Assembly (NCBI GenBank): GCA_030625995.1
Contig: DAOUPU010000014.1
Span: 1 to 25,206 of the forward strand
From: Flavobacteriaceae bacterium
GTDB taxonomy: Bacteria > Bacteroidota > Bacteroidia > Flavobacteriales > Flavobacteriaceae
DNA length: 25,206 bases
Direction: 5' to 3'
Shown here: positions 8,218 through 15,188 of the stretch, one piece after another
Numbering within the stretch: position 1 is the stretch's first letter
How the letters are laid out: the number at the start of each line of letters is the position of its first letter
Made by a program: the position numbers and the translations under genes
Notes under the pieces: model-generated
Seen by the model: the letters and a program-made list of their open reading frames with translations, nothing else
Told to the model about the DNA's origin: nothing
Databases searched by the model: none

Positions 8218-8229
8218 ATAAAAAAAAAC

Positions 8230-9525
8230 CTATTTATCAAAGTTCTTGTTGAAGAAAGTTGGCTTGAAGGTTATCATTGCCCATGCCCAGTTGTTTGTTT
8301 CATCTTTACTGCCACCTTTCAATATCTCCATTGTTTCTGTTGCAAACATTTGCGAATACCCAATGTTGAAGCTTATATTCTTATGTAGCTTATAACCTAA
8401 ATTAAAATCAATTTCAGTTCCTAAATAGGCATCAGGCGAAGTATCCAATTTTGAAACATCTCCTTGTGCAGAGAAAAAATGCGGAACTAACATGGCGGAG
8501 AATTTATTTATTTTATAGATCATTGGAATGTTGATGTCAATTAAACCTACACTATTCATGTGGCTAGTCACATAAAAATAATCCATCAACCCATTAAATT
8601 TATGATTGGTACCATAGAAAGGTTTGAAGGCTTTATCCGTGGAGCTGTCAGATCCAATATCATTACCAGAAAGGATCTCTACGCCAGCACCGAGAATGAA
8701 ATGATCCGTTAAATTATATTTTGCATTTATGGTAAAATAATAAGTTGATAAATCGGTTTTATTATTTTTTAGAATTGTAGGTGTTTCTCCCATTTGAAAA
8801 TAAGTTGCTGCATCAGCACTTAATCTGTTTTTTTTATAAGTCAACCTGCCTCCCAAAGTTTGACTATATGCAATTTTTTGATCTGTATTATCTACGTCAA
8901 TAATTTTCTGATATGGCATTCCATTATTTAAAAAGAATATACTAAGTCCCAGGCCGCTATTAAAGTCTGTATGATACCAACCATATTGAAAACTTTTATA
9001 TTGGTTTATCATATAATCTTCTTCAAATAATGATTCACCATTTGCATTAAAGGCAAAACCAAAATGTAATTTTCCCTTTTCACCTGTCTGAAATTTAGCA
9101 ATTAAGGCGTCATGACTTCTTGCTTGTTGTACCCAATTTACGGCTCCAAACATCCTTTGATCGTCAATATTTATTTCTTGACGCCCTAATTTGATTGAGA
9201 ATTTTGGACTAAAATAGTATTCTCCCCAAGCTTCATGAAAAGTAACTCCCCATTTATCATTGTTTGAAAGTGTCAGTACATCTCCCCAAACTCTTACATT
9301 TTGAAGAGAGAAAAATACTGTATATTTTTCGGCAACATAATCAAAACTTATTCTCGCTCTTTGTGATATGAATGAAGCAGCCTCTTTATCAGGCGGAGTT
9401 AAAGTTTTGAATCCGTGACGGTATTCATACCTGGGTCTTAACTCTCCGGATATCTTAAATTGTTGGGCCTTTAATGTGGTGGTAAACCATACAACCATCA
9501 TTGTCGAAAAAATAATTTTTTTCAT
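8230..9525 (-). CDS. Outer-membrane beta-barrel porin, alginate-export family
   Basis: This 431-residue protein has a signal peptide (MKKIIFSTMMVVWFTTTLKA, cleavage before QQF). The mature part is made of alternating amphipathic strands with many aromatic residues, as expected of an outer-membrane barrel. The opening KISGELRPRYEYRHG, then FISQRARISFDY and FSIKLGRQEINIDDQRMFG, are typical of the alginate_exp family (PF13372). It ends in a strand, AWAMITFKPTFF, near the C-terminus. As last gene of the nirK operon (27 bp after the SCO gene) it probably passes small solutes such as nitrite, nitrate or metal complexes rather than alginate. That substrate is inferred from context only. An intrinsic terminator follows. 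Confidence 0.8.
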   Translation of the reverse strand: MKKIIFSTMMVVWFTTTLKAQQFKISGELRPRYEYRHGFKTLTPPDKEAASFISQRARISFDYVAEKYTVFFSLQNVRVWGDVLTLSNNDKWGVTFHEAWGEYYFSPKFSIKLGRQEINIDDQRMFGAVNWVQQARSHDALIAKFQTGEKGKLHFGFAFNANGESLFEEDYMINQYKSFQYGWYHTDFNSGLGLSIFFLNNGMPYQKIIDVDNTDQKIAYSQTLGGRLTYKKNRLSADAATYFQMGETPTILKNNKTDLSTYYFTINAKYNLTDHFILGAGVEILSGNDIGSDSSTDKAFKPFYGTNHKFNGLMDYFYVTSHMNSVGLIDINIPMIYKINKFSAMLVPHFFSAQGDVSKLDTSPDAYLGTEIDFNLGYKLHKNISFNIGYSQMFATETMEILKGGSKDETNNWAWAMITFKPTFFNKNFDK

Positions 9526-9552
9526 CTTAATTTATTAAATTGTTTATTTGAT

Positions 9553-10260
9553 CTAATTTGTTGATTCAATAATTTTTGCAATTGTTTCATTGTTGTCAAC
9601 ACCCAATCCTTCCTGTTGGTGCAACAATTCCCCTTGCGAGTTAAAAACACTGATTATATTTGAGTGCGAAAAATCCATGGGTGATATTTGTTTATACTTA
9701 ACCGCCAAAACATTTGCAAACTCCCTTACACTATTCATATCTCCTTGTAAAAATGTCCATTGTTCACCATTCATTTGATTCTCAATAGCAAATAATTTTA
9801 AGCGTTCAGGTGTATCTATCTCAGGATCAATGCTTATCATTATATATTGTACTTCATTTTTTACATTATCAGGAATTTTCTTTTCGATATTTCGCATATC
9901 AGCAACTAACCTTGGGCAAGCGGCCTTACAACTTGTGTAAATCATGACCATCACTAGAGTTTTGCCCTTCAGATCTCTCAGTTCAATAGTTTTATTTTCT
10001 TCAGTTTTCCATTTTGATGTAAGGTTAAAAATAGAAGTTTCTGAGATCTCCTCACTTTTCATTTCATGAGAATGATCATTGGTTATAGGTTTTAAGTCCA
10101 TTTTACAAACCGGGCAGGATCCTGTCTCTTGATAAGTTTTATCACCTTCACATTGCATCGGACATTGGTAGTTTATTGCCTGTTCCTTTTTTGATTTCTC
10201 CTTGATACACGAAGAAAATGGAACAAAAGAGATAAACAGAATAAGTATAATTTTTTTCAT
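9553..10260 (-). CDS. SCO-family copper chaperone lipoprotein with N-terminal metal-binding domain
   Basis: The start at 10260 is chosen because it opens a clean lipoprotein signal (MKKIILILFISFVPFSSC, lipidated C18). The frame is open 12 codons further upstream, but that extension is not signal-like. The 235-residue protein then has a heavy-metal-binding segment with C33, C37, C49 and C52 (YQCPMQCEG and GSCPVCKMDLKPI), and a SCO1/SenC thioredoxin-like domain with the copper-binding C111-x3-C115 (YTSCKAACPRL) and a distal His in PMDFSHSNII. SCO proteins carry or reduce copper for the CuA site of oxidases. In this operon, two genes after nirK, the likely client is the copper nitrite reductase. 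That client is an inference. Confidence 0.85.
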   Translation of the reverse strand: MKKIILILFISFVPFSSCIKEKSKKEQAINYQCPMQCEGDKTYQETGSCPVCKMDLKPITNDHSHEMKSEEISETSIFNLTSKWKTEENKTIELRDLKGKTLVMVMIYTSCKAACPRLVADMRNIEKKIPDNVKNEVQYIMISIDPEIDTPERLKLFAIENQMNGEQWTFLQGDMNSVREFANVLAVKYKQISPMDFSHSNIISVFNSQGELLHQQEGLGVDNNETIAKIIESTN

Positions 10261-10314
10261 TTTTAATGATCTTTTCTTTATTAATGGAATGAGCAAAGAG
10301 AATTCATAGAATTG

Positions 10315-11082
10315 TTATTCTTTGTCCTTAACACATCTGAAACCCAAGTTTTTCATGGCGTAATTTGCTTTTATGCTTCCCCTTATTGCATATCTCATAA
10401 AAGCGGCATAATTCATTAAATCAGTCGCCCCAATGGAGGCAGTTCCGCAAAATAAATTACTATCATTATCCACATCTTTGCGAGATTCACCGGAGATCAA
10501 TACGGAGTTAAAATCGTAAGTCCATTCCCAAACCAGTCCATGTAAATCATAAACACCCCAATAATTTCTGAATGTTGACCCGATTTCATTATTGAAAGTT
10601 TTAGGTTTTTCATACCATGATAGAATATATTCATTGTATGTTTTTAAATAACGTGCGTCAGGTAATTTTTCATTGGACATGGCTACATATTCCCATTCAT
10701 CGATGGTGGGCAAACGTTTTCCTTGACAATCGCAATAATCGTTTGCTGCAAACCATGAAATATTGGTTATGGGAGCCTTAAGAGATTGAGTATCACCTAA
10801 TGTAGTATCGGTTTCCCATTGATGAAGATAATTTTCATCAGCAAATAGTTTTTTAACCTGAGATTTTTTCCATTTAGGATTCTTATTAATAAAGGCTAAG
10901 AACTCTTCATTCGTAACAGGGTATACGTCCATAAAGAAATCGTTGATAGTTACTTGCATTGAATCTCTTCCATAGAGAGGAACATATGTTCCGCCTTTAA
11001 TTTTAACCATATCAGACTGACAATTCACATTGACCCCCCATAAAAATACAAAGCAAATTGCCAATCTTATAATAGTTTCCAT
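10315..11082 (-). CDS. FGE/SUMF1-fold protein of the nirK operon, catalytic cysteines apparently absent
   Basis: This 255-residue exported protein has a signal peptide (cleavage near NVNCQSD) and the fold of the formylglycine-generating enzyme family. Visible signs are MVKIKGGTYVP, FFMDVYPVTNEEFLAF, APITNISWFAANDYCDCQGKRLPTIDEWEYVA, YDLHGLVWEWT and the terminal KNLGFRCV. By eye alignment to human SUMF1, the two catalytic Cys preceding the final helix (C336 and C341) fall on non-cysteine residues in DLMNYAAFMRYAIRGS, so true sulfatase-activating chemistry is unlikely. It lies 15 bp after nirK and before the SCO gene, so it may help NirK maturation or bind copper. That role is a guess from context. 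A SUMF1/EgtB/PvdO-type nonheme enzyme is the alternative. Confidence 0.8.
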   Translation of the reverse strand: METIIRLAICFVFLWGVNVNCQSDMVKIKGGTYVPLYGRDSMQVTINDFFMDVYPVTNEEFLAFINKNPKWKKSQVKKLFADENYLHQWETDTTLGDTQSLKAPITNISWFAANDYCDCQGKRLPTIDEWEYVAMSNEKLPDARYLKTYNEYILSWYEKPKTFNNEIGSTFRNYWGVYDLHGLVWEWTYDFNSVLISGESRKDVDNDSNLFCGTASIGATDLMNYAAFMRYAIRGSIKANYAMKNLGFRCVKDKE

Positions 11083-11097
11083 AGTTACAAATGGAGT

Positions 11098-12558
11098 TTA
11101 GTGCGCGGATCTAACTTCTTGAACAGCAGTAGACTTAACATTTGTTTTATTGTTGCCCCAAGAATTATAAACATAAGTTAAAACATCAGCAATTTCTTCA
11201 TCAGTTAATGTTTGCTTGGTCATAATACTATTATATTTATTGCCATTAACAGTAATTTCTCCTGTTTTACCATTTAGAACAATGCCAATTGCTCTTTTTA
11301 CATCAGCATTCAAATAATCGGATTTTGCAAGAGGAGGGAAGGCATTTGCTATTCCTTCACCATTGGATTGATGACAGGCAAAACAAGTTCTTGTATAAAT
11401 TTGTTTACCTGATTCAATTTTTTCTGCTAAAGTTTTATTTGTTTTTACAGGTGCTTTTTTAGTATCATCCGTTGGCATTTCTTGTATGGTTCCTCCTTCA
11501 GGGTTATAAATCCCTTCTTGTTTAACACCTGAGTATATTTGCTTGTTCTCTTCTCCTTTAACTTTAAGCATGCCTAAAGCGCCTTTATTAAATGCTCTAA
11601 ATATAGAGTGATCTACGATAATAAATGTTCCTGGAACATCTACTTTAAATTCAACAATAGACGCACCTCCTGCAGGAATTAAAGTGGTTTGTACATTTTC
11701 ATTAATAACAGATCCTCCTTCAATATTGACTTTATCAAATATTTCACCAATTACATGAAAGGAAGAAACCAAGTTTGGTCCGCCATTACCAACATATAAT
11801 CGTACTGTTTCTCCAACATCCGCCGTTATTGCATTATCTCCGGTTAGAGAACCAACTTTACCGTTGAACACTACATAATCTGCATCTTCTTCTACAGCTT
11901 TTTTCATATCAAAGGCCTGTAATCCCGGTTCGCCATTCTCTCCTTTTGTATAAAAATCACCTTGCATAATGTAATACTCTTTATCTACTTTTGGCAGGCC
12001 ACCCTCAGGTTCGACCAAAATTAAACCATACATACCATTAGCAATATGCATTCCAACAGGAGCTGTTGCACAATGATAAACATATAAGCCAGGGTTTAGA
12101 GTTTTAAAAGAGAAGGTTTTTTTGTGACCTGGTGCTACGAAAGATGATGTTGCACCACCTCCAGGACCGGTAACAGCATGTAAATCGATGTTGTGAGGTA
12201 GTTTATTGTCAGGATGATTAGATAAGGTGAATTCAACTTCATCACCAGCTCGGGTTCGGATAAAACTACCTGGTACTGATCCGCCAAAGGTCCAATATAT
12301 ATATTTTACACCATCGGTCATGGTACCTTCTTGTTCAAGAATTTCCATGTCTATGATTAATTTTTTTGCCGGCCGGTTCCCTACAGGTGTAGGTACTAAA
12401 GGTGGAGCAGTCATTTCTGCTTCTATTGTGCCGGAGATGGCGATTTTTGCTGAATCAATAATAGGTGTTTTTTTTTCATTAGTACTGCAACTTGTAAAAA
12501 GTAATAAAGCGATAGCTACTGAACTTACACTTCTAAAGATTAATTTTAGGTTTTTCAT
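11098..12558 (-). CDS. nirK: Copper-containing nitrite reductase NirK fused to C-terminal cytochrome c
   Basis: This 486-residue lipoprotein (signal ending LLLFTSC, lipidated C24) reduces nitrite to NO outside the inner membrane. Two cupredoxin domains (about 65-335) carry type 1 copper ligands H122, C163, H171 and M176 (HNIDLH, YHCATAPVGMHIANGMYG) and type 2 ligands H127, H162 and H317 (DHSIFRAFNKG). The catalytic D125, H268 and I270 are also present. A linker of about 35 residues leads to a cytochrome c domain with C392-x2-C395-H396 (RTCFACHQSNGEG) and a probable axial M446 (YNSIMTKQ). The fusion would deliver electrons directly to the type 1 copper. It heads a four-gene operon and has its own CRP/FNR-type site and -7 element, with a leader of about 59 nt. 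Confidence 0.96.
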   Translation of the reverse strand: MKNLKLIFRSVSSVAIALLLFTSCSTNEKKTPIIDSAKIAISGTIEAEMTAPPLVPTPVGNRPAKKLIIDMEILEQEGTMTDGVKYIYWTFGGSVPGSFIRTRAGDEVEFTLSNHPDNKLPHNIDLHAVTGPGGGATSSFVAPGHKKTFSFKTLNPGLYVYHCATAPVGMHIANGMYGLILVEPEGGLPKVDKEYYIMQGDFYTKGENGEPGLQAFDMKKAVEEDADYVVFNGKVGSLTGDNAITADVGETVRLYVGNGGPNLVSSFHVIGEIFDKVNIEGGSVINENVQTTLIPAGGASIVEFKVDVPGTFIIVDHSIFRAFNKGALGMLKVKGEENKQIYSGVKQEGIYNPEGGTIQEMPTDDTKKAPVKTNKTLAEKIESGKQIYTRTCFACHQSNGEGIANAFPPLAKSDYLNADVKRAIGIVLNGKTGEITVNGNKYNSIMTKQTLTDEEIADVLTYVYNSWGNNKTNVKSTAVQEVRSAH

Positions 12559-12617
12559 TTTCTTATTATTAATATTTAATTAGGTAATTTTTATAAAAGA
12601 CAGTTCTATCTTTTATT

Positions 12618-12635
12618 AGGCAAATATATTTGCCT
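12618..12635. promoter_or_regulatory. nirK core promoter inside a perfect 18-bp palindrome
   Basis: AGGCAAATATATTTGCCT equals its own reverse complement. The minus strand TATATTTG (12628-12621) is a perfect TAnnTTTG -7 element, with a predicted start near 12617. No -33 TTG is found at the expected place. The palindrome covers the RNA polymerase contact region, so a repressor could bind it, or it may reflect the symmetry of the element by chance. Confidence 0.6.
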
Positions 12636-12650
12636 TAGAGATGTAAATTC

Positions 12651-12664
12651 ATGACTTATGTCAT
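12651..12664. promoter_or_regulatory. CRP/FNR-type site upstream of nirK
   Basis: ATGACTTATGTCAT has perfect 5-bp half-sites ATGAC and GTCAT with a 4-bp centre. Its centre (12657.5) is 36.5 bp from the end of the -7 element, identical to norC and napD. This fits a class II activator site near -41. Confidence 0.7.
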
Positions 12665-12724
12665 AAATGTAACATAAGCATTAAATAATTTTGACGGGTA
12701 TTAATATTATAGAGGTGTGGGAAT

Positions 12725-12790
12725 TTAAATCTTTTCAAATTGCACAGTAAAGTGTCTCATGATTGCCCTGCGATCTACAATTAATATTCT
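12725..12790 (-). pseudogene. Relic of a tryptophanase 3' end
   Basis: Read on the minus strand, this ends IMRHFTVQFEKI followed by TAA, nearly the same as the last residues of the intact tryptophanase (IMRHFTVKFEKI). The last 41 bases of the two copies match at 36 positions. Before that the similarity stops abruptly. There is no room for the rest of the enzyme, so this is a remnant, about 795 bp from the intact copy. Confidence 0.75.
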
Positions 12791-12940
12791 GATATTGTTG
12801 AAATTACAGAATTATCTTTCAATAAAGCAGTTGTATTATTGAAATGATTTTGAGGGTAAGTTTAAAATAATAGTGAGCTTATAAGTTATTTTTATTGAAG
12901 AACTAAAACAATGAATGGGAGAGAATGATCATTTATGGTC

Positions 12941-13288
12941 CTAATCGGAGATGGCCACATAATTATTTTTTCTTTCTGTTTTTTCTGTGGTTCTCTGTGA
13001 AACATGCAGTATAGGTACTAAATGCATATCTATTATTACTGTTTTAACCATATCTCCGGTTCTATATTTTACCCGAATCACATTGTAGTCCATCTGAGGT
13101 CTCATATCGCTACTCAATTCTAAGGCCTTCCATTTCCTCAATGTTTTTACTTCAATTAATTCCACAGAATACATTTCCATTTCCTCAATGACCTTTTGAA
13201 CTTTTTTATCTGTTATCCTGATACTCTGACCTGAAATGGTCAGTGGTAAAAATAGTATGCTTAATAGCAAAATGAAGCGCTTCATCAT
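12941..13288 (-). CDS. Small exported protein of unknown function
   Basis: I do not recognise a family. The 115-residue product has a signal peptide (MMKRFILLLSILFLPLTISG, cleavage near SGQS) and a mature part of about 95 polar residues. The order appears to be helix (DKKVQKVIEEMEMYSVELIEVK) and then strands (YNVIRVKYRTGDMVKTVIIDMHLVPILHVS), suggesting a small alpha/beta periplasmic or surface protein without cysteines. It has a likely own promoter directly upstream and sits between the tryptophanase gene and its relic. It was probably present when that duplication or rearrangement took place. The coding call is supported by the signal peptide and the promoter. Confidence 0.65.
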   Translation of the reverse strand: MMKRFILLLSILFLPLTISGQSIRITDKKVQKVIEEMEMYSVELIEVKTLRKWKALELSSDMRPQMDYNVIRVKYRTGDMVKTVIIDMHLVPILHVSQRTTEKTERKNNYVAISD

Positions 13289-13314
13289 ATTGAGGGGGTT
13301 ATGATTTACAGTTG

Positions 13315-13322
13315 CAAATATA
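13315..13322 (-). promoter_or_regulatory. -7 element for the small exported protein gene
   Basis: The minus strand reads TATATTTG, a perfect TAnnTTTG, with a leader of about 23 nt to the ATG at 13288. A CAA (TTG on the minus strand) lies 15 bp further upstream, closer than usual. It sits directly after the T-run of the tryptophanase terminator. Confidence 0.5.
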
Positions 13323-13325
13323 GTT

Positions 13326-13356
13326 AAAAAAAACCAGCAATATTTTTAGAGCTGGT
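13326..13356 (-). terminator. Intrinsic terminator downstream of tnaA
   Basis: On the minus strand the stem ACCAGC/GCTGGT (13356-13351 with 13338-13333) closes a 12-nt loop and is followed by eight T residues. It lies about 165 bp after the tnaA stop codon and just before the next promoter. Confidence 0.8.
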
Positions 13357-13447
13357 ATGTAAAGAAAAAAAGCCTTTTAAATAATTATTATTTTAGTGCT
13401 CAAAATAAATAATGGATATATCGTAATTATTTAAATCGTTGATTAAG

Positions 13448-13476
13448 ACCTGCAAGGTTTTCAAAACCTTGCAGGT
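13448..13476. repeat. Perfect 14-1-14 palindrome, REP-like
   Basis: Arms ACCTGCAAGGTTTT (13448-13461) and its exact reverse complement (13463-13476) flank one C. It is more GC-rich than its surroundings and lacks a proper T-run on either strand. It looks like a dispersed intergenic hairpin element; I believe similar ACCTTGCAGGT palindromes recur in Bacteroidota genomes, but cannot check copy number here. Confidence 0.7.
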
Positions 13477-13519
13477 AAAAAATGTTATCGAATTATTGGT
13501 TTAAACAAGGATATAAAAA

Positions 13520-14896
13520 TTAGATCTTTTCAAATTTGACCGTAAAGTGTCTCATAATTGGTGCTTCATCAATGATTTTATAGCCGGTTTTGGCCTCATC
13601 TCTGGAGTCATATATATTTTTCAACACTGCGGCAATATAATCCATATGATTTTGTGAGTAGGTCCTACGAGGTATTGCCAATCTAACCAATTCCAATTCC
13701 GGATATCTGTTTTTACGGGTGAAAGGATCGCGATCTGCTAAGACTGTTCCAATTTCAACACCTCTTATTCCTCCAATGATGTAGAGTTCTATGGCCAAAG
13801 CCTGCGCGCGATATTCATCTCTGGGTATGGTAGGCACAAACTTGTTTGCATCTATAAAAATTGCATGTCCCCCAATAGGTTGTTGTACCGGGATATTATG
13901 TTCGATCAACTTCTCTCCCAGATAGGAAACCTGTTCAATTCTACTCTCTAAATAATCAAATTCTGTTGCCTCATCCAGTCCAACAGCAAGTGCAGCCATA
14001 TCCCTGCCATTCATACCGCCATAGGTAATAAATCCTTCATACATGATATTGAACACCGTAGCTTTTTTATAAACTTCTTCATCATTTAAAGCTATAAATC
14101 CACCCATATTTACCAAACCATCCTTCTTGGCGCTCATGGTCATTCCATCGCCACAGTCAAAAATTGCCCGTGCAATTTCTTTGATGGATTTATTCTGATA
14201 GCCTTTTTCACGTTTTTTGATGAAATATGCATTTTCCGCAAATCTTGCCGAATCAAAGAATAAAGGAATTTCATAGGATTTACAAAGACGAGACACTGCT
14301 TGTATATTTTCCATAGACATGGGTTGTCCACCTGAACTATTGCAAGTAATTGTTAAAATCACAAAAGGAATATTTTCTTTTGAATTTTCATTTAAAACTT
14401 TTTCCAGTTTGTCAAGATTTACATTCCCTTTGAACGGATGAAGGTTAGCTGTATCAAATGCTTCATCGATAGTGCAATCTACAGCGGTTGCTTTTCTAAA
14501 TTCAATATGACCTTTTGTAGTATCAAAATGTGAATTTCCGGGAACAAGATCCCCTTCTTTTACCATGGCAGAGAATAAAACATTTTCGGCAGCCCTCCCT
14601 TGATGGGTAGGTAAAAAATACTTGAAGCCGGTAATTTTTTGAACTACTTCTTTTAGTTTTAAAAAGGAGGATGATCCGGCGTAACTTTCATCACCACTCA
14701 TCATGGCAGCCCACTGATTGTCGCTCATTGCACCAGTACCGGAATCAGTTAACAGATCAATGAAAACCTTATCAGAAGCAAGATTGAATAAATTGAAATC
14801 GGCCTCTTTGATCCATTTTTTTCGTTGTTCTATAGTTGATCTTTTAATCGATTCAACCATTTTAATTTTATAGGGTTCAGCATAGGGTAAATTCAT
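13520..14896 (-). CDS. tnaA: Tryptophanase (tryptophan indole-lyase)
   Basis: This 458-residue PLP enzyme cleaves L-tryptophan to indole, pyruvate and ammonia in the cytoplasm. Family blocks are FIDLLTDSGTGAMS, YAGSSSF, PTHQGRAAEN, SSGGQPMSMENI, FFDSARFAENAYFIK and MTMSAKKDGLVNMGG, where K257/K258 includes the PLP lysine. The length is close to both tryptophanase and tyrosine phenol-lyase. Two specificity positions decide for tryptophanase: Ile in GIRGVEIG (Arg in the phenol-lyase SMERG) and His in MRHFTVKF near the C-terminus (Phe in the phenol-lyase). It is monocistronic, with a near-consensus promoter (15057-15086) and a terminator (13326-13356). No tnaB permease or Trp-bearing leader peptide is seen. 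Confidence 0.93.
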   Translation of the reverse strand: MNLPYAEPYKIKMVESIKRSTIEQRKKWIKEADFNLFNLASDKVFIDLLTDSGTGAMSDNQWAAMMSGDESYAGSSSFLKLKEVVQKITGFKYFLPTHQGRAAENVLFSAMVKEGDLVPGNSHFDTTKGHIEFRKATAVDCTIDEAFDTANLHPFKGNVNLDKLEKVLNENSKENIPFVILTITCNSSGGQPMSMENIQAVSRLCKSYEIPLFFDSARFAENAYFIKKREKGYQNKSIKEIARAIFDCGDGMTMSAKKDGLVNMGGFIALNDEEVYKKATVFNIMYEGFITYGGMNGRDMAALAVGLDEATEFDYLESRIEQVSYLGEKLIEHNIPVQQPIGGHAIFIDANKFVPTIPRDEYRAQALAIELYIIGGIRGVEIGTVLADRDPFTRKNRYPELELVRLAIPRRTYSQNHMDYIAAVLKNIYDSRDEAKTGYKIIDEAPIMRHFTVKFEKI

Positions 14897-15056
14897 AATC
14901 GTATGATTTGGATATTAGAAAAAATAAAAAAATAAGGAATTAACACTTCAACAAAGCAGAAGCTATAGAATATTGTCCGGGCGTTTTATGTTTAAACGGA
15001 CTTCTTTAAAAATAATATTTTTGAAGATAAAAATCATCAATAAGATCTTATTTAAA

Positions 15057-15086
15057 CAAAATTAGCTATGTTTTTTAAATTTACAA
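15057..15086 (-). promoter_or_regulatory. tnaA promoter, Bacteroidota consensus
   Basis: The minus strand has TTG (15086-15084), a 19-bp spacer and TAATTTTG (15064-15057), matching TTG-N19-TAnnTTTG. The predicted start lies near 15053, leaving a leader of about 156 nt before the tnaA ATG. Confidence 0.7.
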
Positions 15087-15140
15087 AGACCGAAAATAGA
15101 TTTTTATAATGAAATGATATATTTTAAAACAATAAAATTA

Positions 15141-15169
15141 TTGTTACTTTCTTAAAAAATGTAAATTTG
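15141..15169 (+). promoter_or_regulatory. Promoter of the membrane protein gene at 15189
   Basis: TTG (15141-15143), an 18-bp spacer and TAAATTTG (15162-15169) match the Bacteroidota vegetative promoter. The predicted start near 15173 leaves a short leader and favours ATG at 15189 over TTG at 15180. Confidence 0.7.
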
Positions 15170-15188
15170 CACAAAATAATTGTGGAAT

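Larger units (their letters stand above)
12559..12940. other. Intergenic region upstream of nirK (382 bp)
   Basis: No complete gene is seen here. It holds the nirK leader, core promoter and CRP/FNR-type site (12618-12664) and a relic of a tryptophanase 3' end (12725-12790). The remaining roughly 150 bp next to the small exported gene show no recognisable feature. Confidence 0.7.

Noticed and set aside
13448..13476. Palindrome considered as the tnaA terminator
   Set aside because: No T-run follows on the minus strand. A better stem with eight T residues lies at 13326-13356.
13520..14896. Tyrosine phenol-lyase instead of tryptophanase
   Set aside because: The Arg and Phe expected for phenol binding are Ile (GIRGVEIG) and His (MRHFTVKF), as in tryptophanase.
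14963..15037. A 24-codon frame in the tnaA leader, possible TnaC-like leader peptide
   Set aside because: It reads MIFIFKNIIFKEVRLNIKRPDNIL without any Trp, and nothing resembles the Trp and Pro arrangement of TnaC. A chance frame in an AT-rich leader is more likely.
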